The position numbers were made by a program, and so were the translations under genes. Positions 35,914 through 45,554 of a DNA stretch of 53,157 nt are shown here, in pieces. Source of the DNA: an uncultured Helicobacter sp. (GTDB lineage Bacteria > Campylobacterota > Campylobacteria > Campylobacterales > Helicobacteraceae); assembly GCA_949298825.1 (NCBI GenBank), contig CASFYB010000010.1, positions 1-53,157 of the forward strand. Direction: 5' to 3'. The notes under the pieces are model-generated. The model was not told the DNA's origin. It saw only the letters and a list, made by a program, of their open reading frames with translations, and did no database searches. Positions within the stretch are counted from its first letter, which is position 1; each line of letters opens with the position of its first letter.

Positions 35914-36628
35914 GCAAATTTATACTCTCCAGCCTAGAATCAAGCAAGATTTTCAGAGTAATTTAGACTTTATCCTTGCGCATTTAAAAAATGCTAAAAA
36001 AGATTCTATTACTCTGGCTCCAGAGCTTGCTTTAAGTGGCTTTGCCTATCAGAAGATGCAAGAATCAAGCGATTTTTCTAGATTGGCTACACAAAAGATT
36101 CTAGAGGTTATGGGTCAGAAAAGCCTCATTATCACGATGATTGAGAAAAATGGCAATCATTTTTATAATAATCTTAAAGTATTTCATAATGGCCAGATTA
36201 TCCATAAGCAGGCAAAAAGCAAGCTCTTTATGCTTGGGGATGAGCACTTGCATTTTAAGGCAGGAGATATAAATGAGTGCATACCCTTTGTGATTGATGG
36301 GATTAAATGCGCAGCGCTAATATGCTTTGAGCTGCGTTTTATAGATATGTGGAGCAGTCTTGGTGATGCGCAGATGATATTTATCCCAGCACAGTGGGCA
36401 AAGCCTAGAAAGATGCACTTTGAAACCCTAACTCGTGCCCTTGCTATTGCTAAGCAGAGTTATGTTGTTGCTTCAAATCCTATGAATTTGCAAATGGCTA
36501 AAGGAAGCTCTATCATCACCCCTTATGGCCTTGTGCACAAGAATGATAACAAAGAGATCATCTCATTTGAGGCCAATCTCTCTGAAGTGGTGCATGTGCG
36601 CAAATATCTCCAAACTCAGAATCTATAA
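35903..36628 (+). CDS. carbon-nitrogen hydrolase (nitrilase superfamily)
   Basis: A 241-residue amidohydrolase with the Glu-Lys-Cys triad: [15 protein letters not shown] (Glu), [15 protein letters not shown] (Lys) and [12 protein letters not shown] (Cys). The length and the pattern [16 protein letters not shown]-like are those of omega-amidase or deaminated-glutathione amidase relatives. It may repair metabolites; the substrate is not certain. The ATG at 35903 overlaps the nrdB end, whereas the TTG three bases earlier is less likely. Confidence 0.88.
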   Translation: MTFKQIYTLQPRIKQDFQSNLDFILAHLKNAKKDSITLAPELALSGFAYQKMQESSDFSRLATQKILEVMGQKSLIITMIEKNGNHFYNNLKVFHNGQIIHKQAKSKLFMLGDEHLHFKAGDINECIPFVIDGIKCAALICFELRFIDMWSSLGDAQMIFIPAQWAKPRKMHFETLTRALAIAKQSYVVASNPMNLQMAKGSSIITPYGLVHKNDNKEIISFEANLSEVVHVRKYLQTQNL

Positions 36629-36648
36629 AGTTTTACTAAAGGAGGCCT

Positions 36649-37281
36649 ATGTCTATACAAGCGGTTTTGATGAGTGAGGAGATTGATAAGATATTTCCCT
36701 TACAAAAAGAGGTAAAAGAAGCCATAGCAAGCGTTGAGAGGGAGCGCTTTGTCCCTATGGCGATGCGTCTTCATGCCTATTCTTTAAATCCATTGCCCAT
36801 CCAGGAGAATCAATGGATTAGCTCTCCTTTAACTGTGGCTAAGATGACACAATACCTTATGCCAGTTGGGGCTGATTGCGTGCTTGAGATTGGCTGTGGG
36901 AGCGGCTATCAGGCGATGGTGCTATCTAAGATTATTCGTCGGGTTTTTAGCATAGAGAGGATAGAAAAGATTTTACTAGAAGCTCAAAATCGCATCAAAC
37001 AATGTGGAGCCTATAATATCAATACCAAGCTAGATGATGGGCAGAAAGGATGGAGTGCATATGCTCCTTATGATAGGATCTTGTTTTCAGCCTGTGCAAA
37101 AGAGATCCCACAAAGTATTATTAATCAGCTTTCAGATGGAGGAGTGCTGGTAGCGCCAATGCTTGAGAGTGGGGGGCGACAGGTGATTAAACGTTTTAAA
37201 AAAATAGGCACACAGCTAGATTCTGGTGAGATTTTAGAAGAATGCTCATTTGTTTCTGTGCTTGATGGGGTTAGTCGTTGA
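36649..37281 (+). CDS. pcm: protein-L-isoaspartate O-methyltransferase
   Basis: Repairs isoaspartyl residues in aged proteins using SAM. In 210 residues it shows VERERFVP near the start, [18 protein letters not shown], the SAM site [30 protein letters not shown], and [24 protein letters not shown] with GVLVAPM. AAAGGAGG lies before the ATG. Its TGA overlaps the start of the next gene (ATG at 37281). Confidence 0.93.
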   Translation: MSIQAVLMSEEIDKIFPLQKEVKEAIASVERERFVPMAMRLHAYSLNPLPIQENQWISSPLTVAKMTQYLMPVGADCVLEIGCGSGYQAMVLSKIIRRVFSIERIEKILLEAQNRIKQCGAYNINTKLDDGQKGWSAYAPYDRILFSACAKEIPQSIINQLSDGGVLVAPMLESGGRQVIKRFKKIGTQLDSGEILEECSFVSVLDGVSR

Positions 37282-37895
37282 TGCTTTCTTTTGGGCTACC
37301 GGCTTTATTTTATCATTTTGATATGGGCCTTAAAATAAGCCTTTTTTACTTGCTGCCCCTATCCTTGTTGATGTTTTTCTTGATTAAAAAGGCTGGATTT
37401 ATGGGGTGGCCTTTGTTTTTAATATGGGGTGGGGTAGCCTGCTTTAATGCTTTGATTTTATTTGTGTATGATATTTATTTTGGTATTTTTCTAGCTAGTT
37501 TTTTTGATATCTTTTTTTTATTGGCACTTTGGGATATGCGCTATTTATATGTCCCTTTGTCGCTAAATTTTCTTGCTGTTTTCATTGGGATGTTTAGTGT
37601 TATTTTTATCTCTCCTATTAGTTTATTGTATGGTTTTGGATTCTGCGGGTTTTTAAGCTTTTTGCAGGTTTGTTTTCGCGCATTTAAGAGAGAGAGCCTA
37701 GGTGATGGAGATATTGTTTTTGCGCTGCCTTTTGGGATGATTTTTGGTTTAGAGGGTAGTCTTGTTGCGCTTTTTTTGGCATCACTTTTAGGGGTTATTT
37801 GCTTTGCATTTTTTAGAGCTAGACGTCTGCCTTTTATAGCTCTTTTATTTTTTGGAGTGAGCTTGAGTTTCTTTTTAGGGGTGGTTAATGTTTAA
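37281..37895 (+). CDS. prepilin-peptidase-like membrane protein (A24 family) lacking a methylase domain
   Basis: A 204-residue protein with about seven membrane helices. LLALWDMRYLYVPLSLNF has the first catalytic Asp of A24 aspartyl peptidases in the usual helix-end place and a Pro-rich follow-up, and ESLGDGDIVFALPFGMIFG has the FxGxGD-like GDGD with the second Asp. The cysteine-rich N-terminal methyltransferase part of PilD is absent, as in the smaller archaeal-type and TadV forms. It sits between pcm and the LPS permease gene, overlapping both, with no pilin gene in view. Function is probable from motif, target unknown. Confidence 0.65.
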   Translation: MLSFGLPALFYHFDMGLKISLFYLLPLSLLMFFLIKKAGFMGWPLFLIWGGVACFNALILFVYDIYFGIFLASFFDIFFLLALWDMRYLYVPLSLNFLAVFIGMFSVIFISPISLLYGFGFCGFLSFLQVCFRAFKRESLGDGDIVFALPFGMIFGLEGSLVALFLASLLGVICFAFFRARRLPFIALLFFGVSLSFFLGVVNV

Positions 37896-38904
37896 AGATT
37901 ACCTCTTTAGATCCATCTCTCAGATCTTTTTCCCATTTTTTCTGGTCTTATTTTTTATCTCTTCAGTAGTTTTATTGATCAATCTTGCTAATATCACCCT
38001 TGTTGTTAAGATGGATTTTATAGATTTATTGTTGGTGTTTTTATATCTGATGCCCGGGACGATATTTTTTATCATACCCATTACTTTTTTTGCAGCTTGT
38101 GTGTTGGGATTATCGCGTCTATCTTATGATTATGAGCTTTTGGTGTTTTTCTCTCTAGGTATTTCTCCTAAAAAGATTTTGCACTTTTTCTTGCCCATTA
38201 GTTTGATAGTAAGTGCTGTGCTTTTAGTTTTTTCACTAGCATTAATACCGCTTTCTAAAAGTGCTTATTCTGACTTTTTAGCAGAGAAGCGCACCAAGAT
38301 TGATGTTAATATCCGTGCAGGGGACTTTGGACAAAAGCTTGGGGACTGGCTTGTGTATATTGATAGGGTTGATGGTAATATTTATGAAGAGTTGGTTTTG
38401 TTTTCTGGCACTGATTTGGGACAGGAGAGTTTTGTAGTCGCTCAAAAAGGTAAGGTTGAAAATGATAAGGGTGTGTTTAAATTAAGCCTAGAAAATGGTG
38501 ATGCTTATTTTGCCAAAGATGATTCTATTAAAAAGGTGAACTTCAAACAAATGGCCATCCAGAGTGAGGCTAAAAAAACCAATCTTAGCTCTTATAATCT
38601 TATAGCTTACTGGAAAAGAGCCTTTGGGGATAGCCACTCTCAAGCTAGGCGATTATCACAGGCTATTTTGACTTCGCTTTTTCCTATTGCAAGTGTTTTT
38701 TTGATTCTGCTTTTTGGTATAGCAAATCCAAGATTTCATCGTAATTTTTCTTATTTGTATATTTTGGGTGCTGTGGTGGTGTATTTTTTAGGTGTGCATA
38801 TCCTAGGGGAGAATGCCCCATTACTTGGTATTCTTATCTTGCCACCAATCTGGGTGATCGGATCTTATTATTTTTATAGAAAAAAGATCTTATCAGTTTA
38901 CTAA
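37888..38904 (+). CDS. LptF/LptG family LPS export permease
   Basis: A 338-residue permease of the LptBFG complex that lifts lipopolysaccharide from the inner membrane. Helices at about 10-32 and 55-80, a beta-jellyroll periplasmic domain (about 135-230, EKRTKIDVNIRAGDFGQKLGDWLVYIDRV), and three C-terminal helices (about 255-330) match YjgP/YjgQ. Position before truA and after pcm equals HP0362 in H. pylori. Whether it is LptF or LptG cannot be decided here. It overlaps the preceding gene by 8 bases. Confidence 0.88.
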   Translation: MFKDYLFRSISQIFFPFFLVLFFISSVVLLINLANITLVVKMDFIDLLLVFLYLMPGTIFFIIPITFFAACVLGLSRLSYDYELLVFFSLGISPKKILHFFLPISLIVSAVLLVFSLALIPLSKSAYSDFLAEKRTKIDVNIRAGDFGQKLGDWLVYIDRVDGNIYEELVLFSGTDLGQESFVVAQKGKVENDKGVFKLSLENGDAYFAKDDSIKKVNFKQMAIQSEAKKTNLSSYNLIAYWKRAFGDSHSQARRLSQAILTSLFPIASVFLILLFGIANPRFHRNFSYLYILGAVVVYFLGVHILGENAPLLGILILPPIWVIGSYYFYRKKILSVY

Positions 38905-38907
38905 TAG

Positions 38908-39675
38908 ATGGAGAAAAAGAGAGTAGCCCTAAAGATCGCCTATAATGGGGCTGCATTTTATGGATTTGCTCCACAAATAGATGTGCAAACAGTAGTGGGG
39001 AGTTTGGTAGAGGTATTGGCTTCACTGGGTATTGAAGCTTTGATCTTGGCTGCTGGTCGCACTGATAGGGGTGTGCATGCTACAGGTCAGATTGTCAGTT
39101 TTGAAGTACCAGTATTTTGGGATTTATCACGTTTAAAAGCACTTTTAAATCAAAAGCTTTACCCCCATATTTATGTAAAATGGATTTGGCATGTAGATGA
39201 GGGTTTTCATCCTAGATTTGATGCATTGATGCGTGAGTATCGCTATATTTTTACCCCTAGGTTGAAAAATATTTTTTTAAGCGATTTTATTTCAAAGGAG
39301 AGGGTTGGGGATATAAAAAAGCTGCACCAGGCATTAAGTTTATTTATAGGTGAGCATAATTTTGAGTTTTTTTGCAAAACAGGCAGTGATGCTAAGAGTA
39401 ATATACGCAGAATCTATAATATTAGATTCTATTCTTATGGGATTTTAAATGAAACAGTTTTTGTAGTAAATTTTTTAGGGAATGGCTTTTTATATAGTCA
39501 GATCCGATTAATCATGGGTGCTGTGCTTGCCTATTCAAGAGGAGATATCAATCTTTTAGATATACAAAATCAGCTTGAGCTTAAGGAGAGAAGCTATGCT
39601 ATCCCAGTCTCGCCAAATGGTCTTTATCTATCTAAAGTTTTTTATGAGCAAGGGAAGCTTTTGGGCGGATTGTAA
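38908..39675 (+). CDS. truA: tRNA pseudouridine synthase A
   Basis: Makes pseudouridine at positions 38-40 in tRNA anticodon arms. The 255-residue protein starts KRVALKIAYNGAAFYGFAPQ, has the catalytic Asp in LAAGRTDRGVHATGQIVSF, and RFDALMREYRYIF, EHNFEFFCKTGSDAKSN and FLYSQIRLIMGAVLAYSRG. It is the last gene of the nrdB operon, 4 bases after the permease gene. Confidence 0.96.
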   Translation: MEKKRVALKIAYNGAAFYGFAPQIDVQTVVGSLVEVLASLGIEALILAAGRTDRGVHATGQIVSFEVPVFWDLSRLKALLNQKLYPHIYVKWIWHVDEGFHPRFDALMREYRYIFTPRLKNIFLSDFISKERVGDIKKLHQALSLFIGEHNFEFFCKTGSDAKSNIRRIYNIRFYSYGILNETVFVVNFLGNGFLYSQIRLIMGAVLAYSRGDINLLDIQNQLELKERSYAIPVSPNGLYLSKVFYEQGKLLGGL

Positions 39676-39746
39676 AAAAAGACTGATTTTAGGGGCTCAA
39701 TCCTTAAATCTTGTTTAAATTAAGCTATATTTAAGCTAAAAGTATT

Positions 39747-39752
39747 TATAAT
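39747..39752 (+). promoter_or_regulatory. -10 box for rplM-rpsI
   Basis: TATAAT in the 109-base gap after truA, 33 bases before the rplM ATG, followed by AAAAAAGG as ribosome site. Confidence 0.65.
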
Positions 39753-39784
39753 GCGGACTTTATTTTAAGAAAAAAGGCTTGATT

Positions 39785-40210
39785 ATGGAGATCACAAAAA
39801 CCGCAAAGGTTAATGAAATCACCCGAGATTGGGTGGTGTTGGATGCCAAAGATAAAACTTTTGGTCGTTTGATTACAGAAATAGCCACTTTACTTCGTGG
39901 TAAACATAAACCATGTTTTACTCCTAATGTGGATTGTGGCGATTTTGTCGTGGTTATCAATGCTACGGCAGTGAAATTTTCTGGGATGAAGCTTCAGGAT
40001 AAAGAGTATTTTACACATTCTGGCTATTTTGGTAGCACAAAAAGCAAGACATTAGCTGAGATGCTAGAAAAGAGCCCAGAGAAGCTATATCATTTAGCTG
40101 TTAGAGGGATGCTTCCTAAGACAAAGCTTGGACGCGCGATGATTAAGAAGCTTAAGGTTTATAGAGGTGCAGAGCATCCACATACCGCACAGGTATCAAA
40201 AAGTAAGTAA
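39785..40210 (+). CDS. rplM: 50S ribosomal protein L13
   Basis: Early-assembly ribosomal protein, 141 residues from ATG 39785 (a TTG two codons earlier is in frame but the ribosome site AAGG fits this ATG). It shows [51 protein letters not shown] and [24 protein letters not shown]. It forms the classic rplM-rpsI operon. Confidence 0.98.
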   Translation: MEITKTAKVNEITRDWVVLDAKDKTFGRLITEIATLLRGKHKPCFTPNVDCGDFVVVINATAVKFSGMKLQDKEYFTHSGYFGSTKSKTLAEMLEKSPEKLYHLAVRGMLPKTKLGRAMIKKLKVYRGAEHPHTAQVSKSK

Positions 40211-40224
40211 GGGAGCATTGGCAT

Positions 40225-40614
40225 ATGGCAAAAGTTTATGCAACAGGAAAAAGAAAAACAGCAATCGCAAAAGTATGGCTAAGTAATGGTAGTGGCAAAC
40301 TTGTTATCAATGGTATGGATCTTGATACTTGGCTTGGTGGACATGAGGCGATCAAGATGAAAGTGATGCAACCTTTGGTCTTAACTAAGCAGGAAAAAGC
40401 AGTAGATATCCATGCAGTGACACTAGGTGGTGGTTACTCTGCACAGGCTGAAGCCTTAAGACATGGTATTTCAAAAGCGCTTAATGCATATGATATTGCT
40501 TTTAGAGCTATTTTGAAGCCTAAGGGTCTTCTTACTCGTGATGCTCGTGTAGTTGAGCGTAAGAAGTATGGTAAGAAAAAGGCTAGAAGAAGTCCTCAAT
40601 TCTCAAAAAGATAA
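40225..40614 (+). CDS. rpsI: 30S ribosomal protein S9
   Basis: 129 residues beginning [18 protein letters not shown], with [19 protein letters not shown] and the basic tail ending in SPQFSKR, where the last Arg contacts tRNA in the P site. It follows rplM by 14 bases and is followed by a strong terminator. Confidence 0.98.
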   Translation: MAKVYATGKRKTAIAKVWLSNGSGKLVINGMDLDTWLGGHEAIKMKVMQPLVLTKQEKAVDIHAVTLGGGYSAQAEALRHGISKALNAYDIAFRAILKPKGLLTRDARVVERKKYGKKKARRSPQFSKR

Positions 40615-40619
40615 TTTCT

Positions 40620-40651
40620 ATGGTATGCCTTTTGGCATGCCATTCTTTTTT
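40620..40651 (+). terminator. rho-independent terminator after rpsI
   Basis: ATGGTATGCC, loop TTTT, GGCATGCCAT (one G-T pair), then T-C-T6. It closes the rplM-rpsI operon 6 bases after the rpsI stop. Confidence 0.85.
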
Positions 40652-40700
40652 ATACTACTTTACTACTTTTTATCTCTATTGGCTTATTTTGGAGTAGGTA

Positions 40701-42041
40701 ATGAAAGAAATAGATTTAAGACATGCCCCTATCCCTAAGCTATTTTTTACCTATTTTATCCCGTCGTTTTTTACAATGATGGCACTCTCTACTTATTCTA
40801 CTATTGATGGTATTTTTGTAGGTAGAAAACTTGGAAATGATGCTTTAGCAGCTGTTGGTATTGCATGGCCGGTTTTCCCTTTAATGATAGCTATGGAACT
40901 TTTACTTTCATTTGGAGGGGCTACGCTTAGTTCTTATTATTTGGGTAAGGGTAGGCCAAAAGAGGCTCGTCTTATTTTTAGCTCGGTGTTTTATTTTATA
41001 GTTTGTATTTCAGTGAGTGCTAGCTTGTTTTGCTATGTGTATGTAGAGCATATAGCATTGTGGCTTGGGGCTAGTCCTCATTTAAAGGGCTATGTAATAG
41101 ATTATTTGAGCGTGATTTTTTTAGGGATGAGTTTTATTTTATTGCACCCTTTGATTGATGTGTTTGTTGTTAATGATAGACGGCCAATTTTAGCAACTAT
41201 ATCTATGATTGTGGGTGCTTTAAGCAATATTGTTTTAAATTATTATTTTATGTTTATTTTAGAGTGGGGGATCAAGGGTAGTGCATGGGCTACAATACTA
41301 GCTCATTGTATTGGCTTTATGATGATTTTTCAGCATTTTATACGCAAAAAGGGCGATCTTTATTTTGTGCGTGGCTTTTCTATAAAAAGAGTATTGATGG
41401 CTGCAAAGACAGGGATACCACAGGCTAGCGCTGAAGTATCTGCATCTATTGTGATGTTTTTATTTAATTTTCATCTTTTAAGCATTGCTTTTGAGAGAGG
41501 AGTGGCGATTTATACTATCATGATGTATAGTGGGATTGTGGTATTTACAGTCCTTTTTGCTGTTTCTCAAGGACTGCAGCCTATTGCTAGTTTTAGCTAT
41601 GGTGCAGGGCAGTTTATGCGTACAAAGTCTATTTTTAGATTCTCATTAATGGTGGTTGTGTGTGTGGGGGTGGTGTTATATGCTCTCTCTAGTGTTTTTG
41701 CTGAATTTTTAGCGCATTTGTTTTTAGATGGAGATATGACTCTTGTGGATGATGTGGCTAGAGCGATTAGAATCTACTATATAGGTTATATTTTTCTTGG
41801 GGTCAATATTTTAAGTGCAGTATTTTTGCAATCAATCCAAAGCACTCTTAGCTCTTTTATCCTCACACTATTTTATACGATTATTTTTATTGTATTTTTA
41901 CTGCCTATTTTTAAGCATTACTTTGGTATTGATGGGATTTGGGCTAGCTACCCAGTGGCTCAATTTCTATCACTTTTTGTTGTGTTTATAGTTTTAAGGC
42001 TTGGTAAGGTTAAGCTAAGGATGGAGAATGCAAAAAGATAG
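40701..42041 (+). CDS. MATE family multidrug/sodium exporter
   Basis: A 446-residue, twelve-helix membrane exporter. MALSTYSTIDGIFVGRKLGNDALAAVGIAWP is the first MATE repeat; LLSFGGATLSSYYLGKGRPKEAR follows; the second half repeats the pattern with TGIPQASAEVSASIVMFLFNFHLL and VSQGLQPIASFSYGAGQ. It probably expels cationic or drug-like compounds by sodium or proton antiport. Its last 14 bases overlap the next gene, so translation of the phosphatase is coupled to it. Confidence 0.92.
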   Translation: MKEIDLRHAPIPKLFFTYFIPSFFTMMALSTYSTIDGIFVGRKLGNDALAAVGIAWPVFPLMIAMELLLSFGGATLSSYYLGKGRPKEARLIFSSVFYFIVCISVSASLFCYVYVEHIALWLGASPHLKGYVIDYLSVIFLGMSFILLHPLIDVFVVNDRRPILATISMIVGALSNIVLNYYFMFILEWGIKGSAWATILAHCIGFMMIFQHFIRKKGDLYFVRGFSIKRVLMAAKTGIPQASAEVSASIVMFLFNFHLLSIAFERGVAIYTIMMYSGIVVFTVLFAVSQGLQPIASFSYGAGQFMRTKSIFRFSLMVVVCVGVVLYALSSVFAEFLAHLFLDGDMTLVDDVARAIRIYYIGYIFLGVNILSAVFLQSIQSTLSSFILTLFYTIIFIVFLLPIFKHYFGIDGIWASYPVAQFLSLFVVFIVLRLGKVKLRMENAKR

Positions 42042-42678
42042 GGTTATTTTATTTGATTTGGATGGGACGCTTATTGATTCTACAGAGGCGATTTTAGAGG
42101 GGTTTGAGGCTGCATTTAGCGCACTTAGTATGCAAGCTAACATGGATGATGTAAAAGGGCTTATTGGATATCCGCTAGATGTGATGTTTGCTAGACTTGG
42201 GGTGGATGAAAAGAGTGTTGATTTTGCAATCAAGACTTATAAAGAGCATTATAGAAAGGTCTTTAGATCCAAAACAAGTCTTTTACCAAAAGCAAAAGAA
42301 GCGATAGAAAAAGCCTATTTGAAGGCGCATTTGGGTGTAGTGACTACAAAAACAGGGGTTTATTCCAAAGAGCTATTAGATGAGCTTTTAGTAGGAGAGT
42401 ATTTTTCTGTGGTGATTGGTAGAGAAGATGTGAAAAATCCTAAACCCCATCCAGAGCCAATCTTAAAGGCTATGGATCATTTTAAGGGGTTTAGTTCTAA
42501 GGCATTTTTTATGGTCGGGGATACGATTTTAGATATTCAGGCTTCAATTAGCGCTGGTATCACTCCGGTGGGTGTTAGCTCTGGGTATCAGAGTGAGGCT
42601 ATGCTTTTATCCACGGGGGCTATGGTTTGTAAGGATAGTTTTGAAGCTGTAGAGTGGATACTTGATAGATCAATTTAA
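42028..42678 (+). CDS. HAD-family phosphatase (phosphoglycolate phosphatase-like)
   Basis: A 216-residue hydrolase with the HAD motifs DLDGTLIDST (nucleophile Asp and acid Asp), LGVVTTK (Thr), KNPKPHPEPIL (Lys) and FFMVGDTILDIQASISAG (acidic pair). The helical cap between residues 15 and 80 is of the Gph/PGMB type. The substrate is unknown; phosphoglycolate or a nucleotide monophosphate is likely. A start inside the end of the MATE gene is supported by the overlap alone. Confidence 0.87.
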   Translation: MQKDRVILFDLDGTLIDSTEAILEGFEAAFSALSMQANMDDVKGLIGYPLDVMFARLGVDEKSVDFAIKTYKEHYRKVFRSKTSLLPKAKEAIEKAYLKAHLGVVTTKTGVYSKELLDELLVGEYFSVVIGREDVKNPKPHPEPILKAMDHFKGFSSKAFFMVGDTILDIQASISAGITPVGVSSGYQSEAMLLSTGAMVCKDSFEAVEWILDRSI

Positions 42679-42719
42679 TCTTTTTAGATTCTGGTGTTGA
42701 TAAGATTTATTTTTGTTGA

Positions 42720-42752
42720 TTAAAGGAAAATAATTTGATTATTTTCCTTTAA
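42720..42752. terminator. 15-bp perfect inverted repeat between convergent genes
   Basis: TTAAAGGAAAATAAT, loop TTG, then its exact complement. It lies between the phosphatase gene and convergent mdaB. It is AT-rich and has no long T-run after the stem, so it may act as a weak bidirectional terminator or an RNA-protecting structure. Confidence 0.45.
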
Positions 42753-42767
42753 GAGAATGAATGGGAA

Positions 42768-43352
42768 TTAGGATTGAAAAGCCTTTAATAAATGGTTTTT
42801 ATAATCTAGTTTATATTTTTCAAATTGTGGATTTTTCATCACATCATTGCAAATAAAACTAGGCAAAGCCTCTAGACCTAAAAAATGATGAGCCTTATGC
42901 AGATGGTATAAGATCTCATCAATGCCTTTTGCATCAAAGAATTCTCCTTGCTCTATAAAGGCTTGTGTAGGAGCATTCCAAGTGGTGCTAAACATATATT
43001 TTTTACCCTGTGATAATCCACCGCTGCCATATTTCTTACTAGGATCTTTTTGGCTTCTGCCATCACTAGCATATAGCTTATCATGCCCTTGTGAAAATAC
43101 TTCATCAATGTATTTTTTGACAATCCATGGTTCACCCATCCACCAGCCTGGAAACTGCCAAATCCATACATCAGAATCTAGCATCTTCTGCACTTCCTTA
43201 TTTGCATCATAGCCTTGATCTATGTGCGTTTCTAAGACATCTAGATTTAGAGATTCTAGAGTTTGCTTGGCTATGTTATGTAGACTTTCATTTAGTTTGC
43301 CTTGAGAGTGGCCAAATGCTTTGGCACCATTTATTAGTAATATTTTTTTCAT
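42768..43352 (-). CDS. mdaB: NADPH quinone reductase MdaB
   Basis: A 194-residue flavodoxin-fold FAD enzyme reducing quinones by two electrons, protecting against oxidative stress in H. pylori. The family start KKILLINGAKAFGHSQGKLN, WIWQFPGWWMGEPWIVKKYIDEVFSQGH, and the end of the active site around GKKYMFSTTWNAPTQAF are seen. ATG with AAGGAT upstream. In H. pylori (HP0630) it precedes hydABCDE; here it lies about 39 kb from hydE. Confidence 0.94.
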   Translation of the reverse strand: MKKILLINGAKAFGHSQGKLNESLHNIAKQTLESLNLDVLETHIDQGYDANKEVQKMLDSDVWIWQFPGWWMGEPWIVKKYIDEVFSQGHDKLYASDGRSQKDPSKKYGSGGLSQGKKYMFSTTWNAPTQAFIEQGEFFDAKGIDEILYHLHKAHHFLGLEALPSFICNDVMKNPQFEKYKLDYKNHLLKAFQS

Positions 43353-43420
43353 GATAATCCTTAAAGTTGATAGAAGATATTTTATAGAAGATTTTTAAAA
43401 ATAACCCCCTCCTTTTTGTA

Positions 43421-44155
43421 TTAATCTATGCTATGAATAGTCCTATTATTGATAGGTTGGATATCTCTAGCATTATCATGCATGATTTCATTGAGGGCAT
43501 AGATTTGCTCTTTAGAGGCTTGCAATGGGTCTTTTAGGACGATCCATTGTACATTTTCTGTGCAAGGAGGAGTGGTGAGGCTGCCAGCAAAGGAAAAATA
43601 CCCTCTTTTTTCTGGCAAGAATTCTTGAATATTAATATTTTTAAGAGGCTTTGTTTCATCTTTGTTGCTGGGCGCATTAGTTACAATATGATGTAGTTCA
43701 TTGTGAAAATCCCCTTCATCAAAAAATACTCCTACCACAAGTAGATTTCCTGTATCATCTTGATGGACAAGATGCATCTCTAGAGGGAAGGATTTGCCAT
43801 TAATTTGATTTTCTGATGGAGTGTGAAAATGTGCTTGTATAAGCTTGTAATGATTTTTATTAAAAGAAACTAGGCTTTGATTGGCAAAGTTTAGCTCGAT
43901 AGAATGCCCACTATTAGTAATATGCGTAGAATCTGCATGATATTGTATTGCAAGCTTGTTTTTAGAAGATTTCGTAGCTTGTGTGGTGATATTAATAGGG
44001 GATTGAGATTTCCCGCTAGAGCATTTTTTATAGCCAAGCTCTGCCCATTTTTCAGGACCATTTGCTTTGCTATAACCCCAGTCAGCTGACAGGGCAGTAT
44101 TTAGGCTAAGTATGATACCAAGTTTGACTATTAAAGCTAGGCTAGGTTTTTTCAT
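43421..44155 (-). CDS. alpha-class periplasmic carbonic anhydrase
   Basis: A 244-residue protein with a signal peptide (about 1-23) that hydrates CO2 in the periplasm. WGYSKANGPEKWAELGYKKC begins the enzyme; SPINI; zinc ligands in QAHFHTPSE and EMHLVHQD; FAGSLTTPPCTENVQWIVL near the end holds the Thr-Thr motif. A cysteine pair (Cys of YKKCSSG and of PPCTE) would form the family disulfide. Comparable to H. pylori HP1186, part of acid acclimation with urease. TATAGT at 44190-44195 is a candidate -10. Confidence 0.94.
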   Translation of the reverse strand: MKKPSLALIVKLGIILSLNTALSADWGYSKANGPEKWAELGYKKCSSGKSQSPINITTQATKSSKNKLAIQYHADSTHITNSGHSIELNFANQSLVSFNKNHYKLIQAHFHTPSENQINGKSFPLEMHLVHQDDTGNLLVVGVFFDEGDFHNELHHIVTNAPSNKDETKPLKNINIQEFLPEKRGYFSFAGSLTTPPCTENVQWIVLKDPLQASKEQIYALNEIMHDNARDIQPINNRTIHSID

Positions 44156-44189
44156 CTAAATAACTCCTTTATTTTTAGATATTCTTTAG

Positions 44190-44195
44190 ACTATA
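44190..44195 (-). promoter_or_regulatory. candidate -10 for carbonic anhydrase
   Basis: TATAGT on the minus strand, 35 bases before the ATG at 44155; AAGGAG serves as ribosome site. Confidence 0.4.
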
Positions 44196-44279
44196 AAGTT
44201 TTATTAAATAAAAAATAAATTAATCAATAATTTTTATTAATTATATAGAATGGTGTAACTTATCAGTCAAAGAGGTCTT

Positions 44280-45554
44280 ATGCAATCACTATTTTTTAAG
44301 ATTTTTAGCATCAAAAAAGAAGAGCTATGGCTTTTGATATGGAGTGTGGTTTTTATATTTTTGCTTTTTGCTAGCTATGCTATATTGCGTCCATTGCGTG
44401 ATGCACTTGCGCTAGAAGGCAAGATCAGCGATATCAAGTGGCTTTTCTTGGCAAGCTTTGTGGCTATTTTAATTGCCTCTTTTGCCTCTATGTGGCTGGC
44501 AAGTTATTTGAAGCGCAAGAATTATTTAAATATCATCTATTTATTTTTTAGCTTAAATTTAATCATAATTTATATAGCTATGCGACTAGTTGATATCCAT
44601 GATGAAGCTTTTATCTCTTTGGCGCGTATCTTTTATGTGTGGGTATCAGTGTTTAATCTCTTTGTGATCTCTAGTGCATGGAGTTTGTTGGCTGATATTT
44701 TTGAGGTAGATTCTAGTAAGAGGCTTTTTGGGATTATTGCTGCTGGAGCGAGTTTGGGCGCTATAGCTGGAGCTAGCATAGTTAAAGTCCTTTCAAATAT
44801 AGGAGAGAATCTTATTTTATTATCCATTGTATTTTTGCTTTTGGCCTTAGGTGTTAAGTGGCTTTTGATGCATTTAGCCTATAGGCTTAGTGCAAATAAG
44901 ACTGAATTTAAGGCAAGATTTTCTTCAAGCATTGGCGCTAAAAATCCCCTATCTGGCTTTGCTTTAATTATGAAGTCGAGGTTTTTACTTGCGTTTTTGG
45001 CTTTTATCTTGCTGCTTACAAGTGTGAGTACATTTTTGTACATGGAGCAGGCTAGGATTATCAAAGAGACCTTTTCAAGTCGTGAGGCTCGTATCGCAGC
45101 TTTTGGGTATATTGATCTGGTAGTCCAGAGTGCGAGTTTTATCATACAGATTTTTCTGACAGCTAAGATTGCTAAGATATTTGGTTTAAAATGGCTTTTA
45201 GGTATGCTTGGTTTTGTGATTGGCTTTGGGTTTATTGGGCTTATTTTTACTCACCCTTTATTTTTGCCATTTGTCGTGGTGATGTGTTTAAGAAGGATCG
45301 GGGAATATGCGCTCATTAAGCCAGGGCGAGAAATGCTTTTTGTCCCATTAGATTCAGATTCCAAATATAAGGTGAAAAACTTCTTTGATACTGTGGTGTA
45401 TAGAGGAGGGGATGCCCTCTCTGTGCAGTTAGAGGCATTGCTAGCTAGGGTGAGCATCCTAGCAGCGCTCCTTGTAGGAGCTTTGATATCTTTTATGTGG
45501 GGTATGCTTGGTGTGTATTTGGCTAAAAAGTATGAAAAAATGATAGATGATTAA
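44280..45554 (+). CDS. ATP/ADP translocase-like MFS membrane carrier
   Basis: A 424-residue protein with about twelve helices. The first helices ([34 protein letters not shown]) carry the RPLRD motif typical of the nucleotide-transporter-like (NTT/TlcC) relatives found in free-living bacteria; later [30 protein letters not shown] and [31 protein letters not shown] confirm it. H. pylori HP0759 is probably the homologue. Substrates are unknown and are not likely to be host ATP. It converges with gatB, overlapping it by 4 bases. Confidence 0.8.
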   Translation: MQSLFFKIFSIKKEELWLLIWSVVFIFLLFASYAILRPLRDALALEGKISDIKWLFLASFVAILIASFASMWLASYLKRKNYLNIIYLFFSLNLIIIYIAMRLVDIHDEAFISLARIFYVWVSVFNLFVISSAWSLLADIFEVDSSKRLFGIIAAGASLGAIAGASIVKVLSNIGENLILLSIVFLLLALGVKWLLMHLAYRLSANKTEFKARFSSSIGAKNPLSGFALIMKSRFLLAFLAFILLLTSVSTFLYMEQARIIKETFSSREARIAAFGYIDLVVQSASFIIQIFLTAKIAKIFGLKWLLGMLGFVIGFGFIGLIFTHPLFLPFVVVMCLRRIGEYALIKPGREMLFVPLDSDSKYKVKNFFDTVVYRGGDALSVQLEALLARVSILAALLVGALISFMWGMLGVYLAKKYEKMIDD

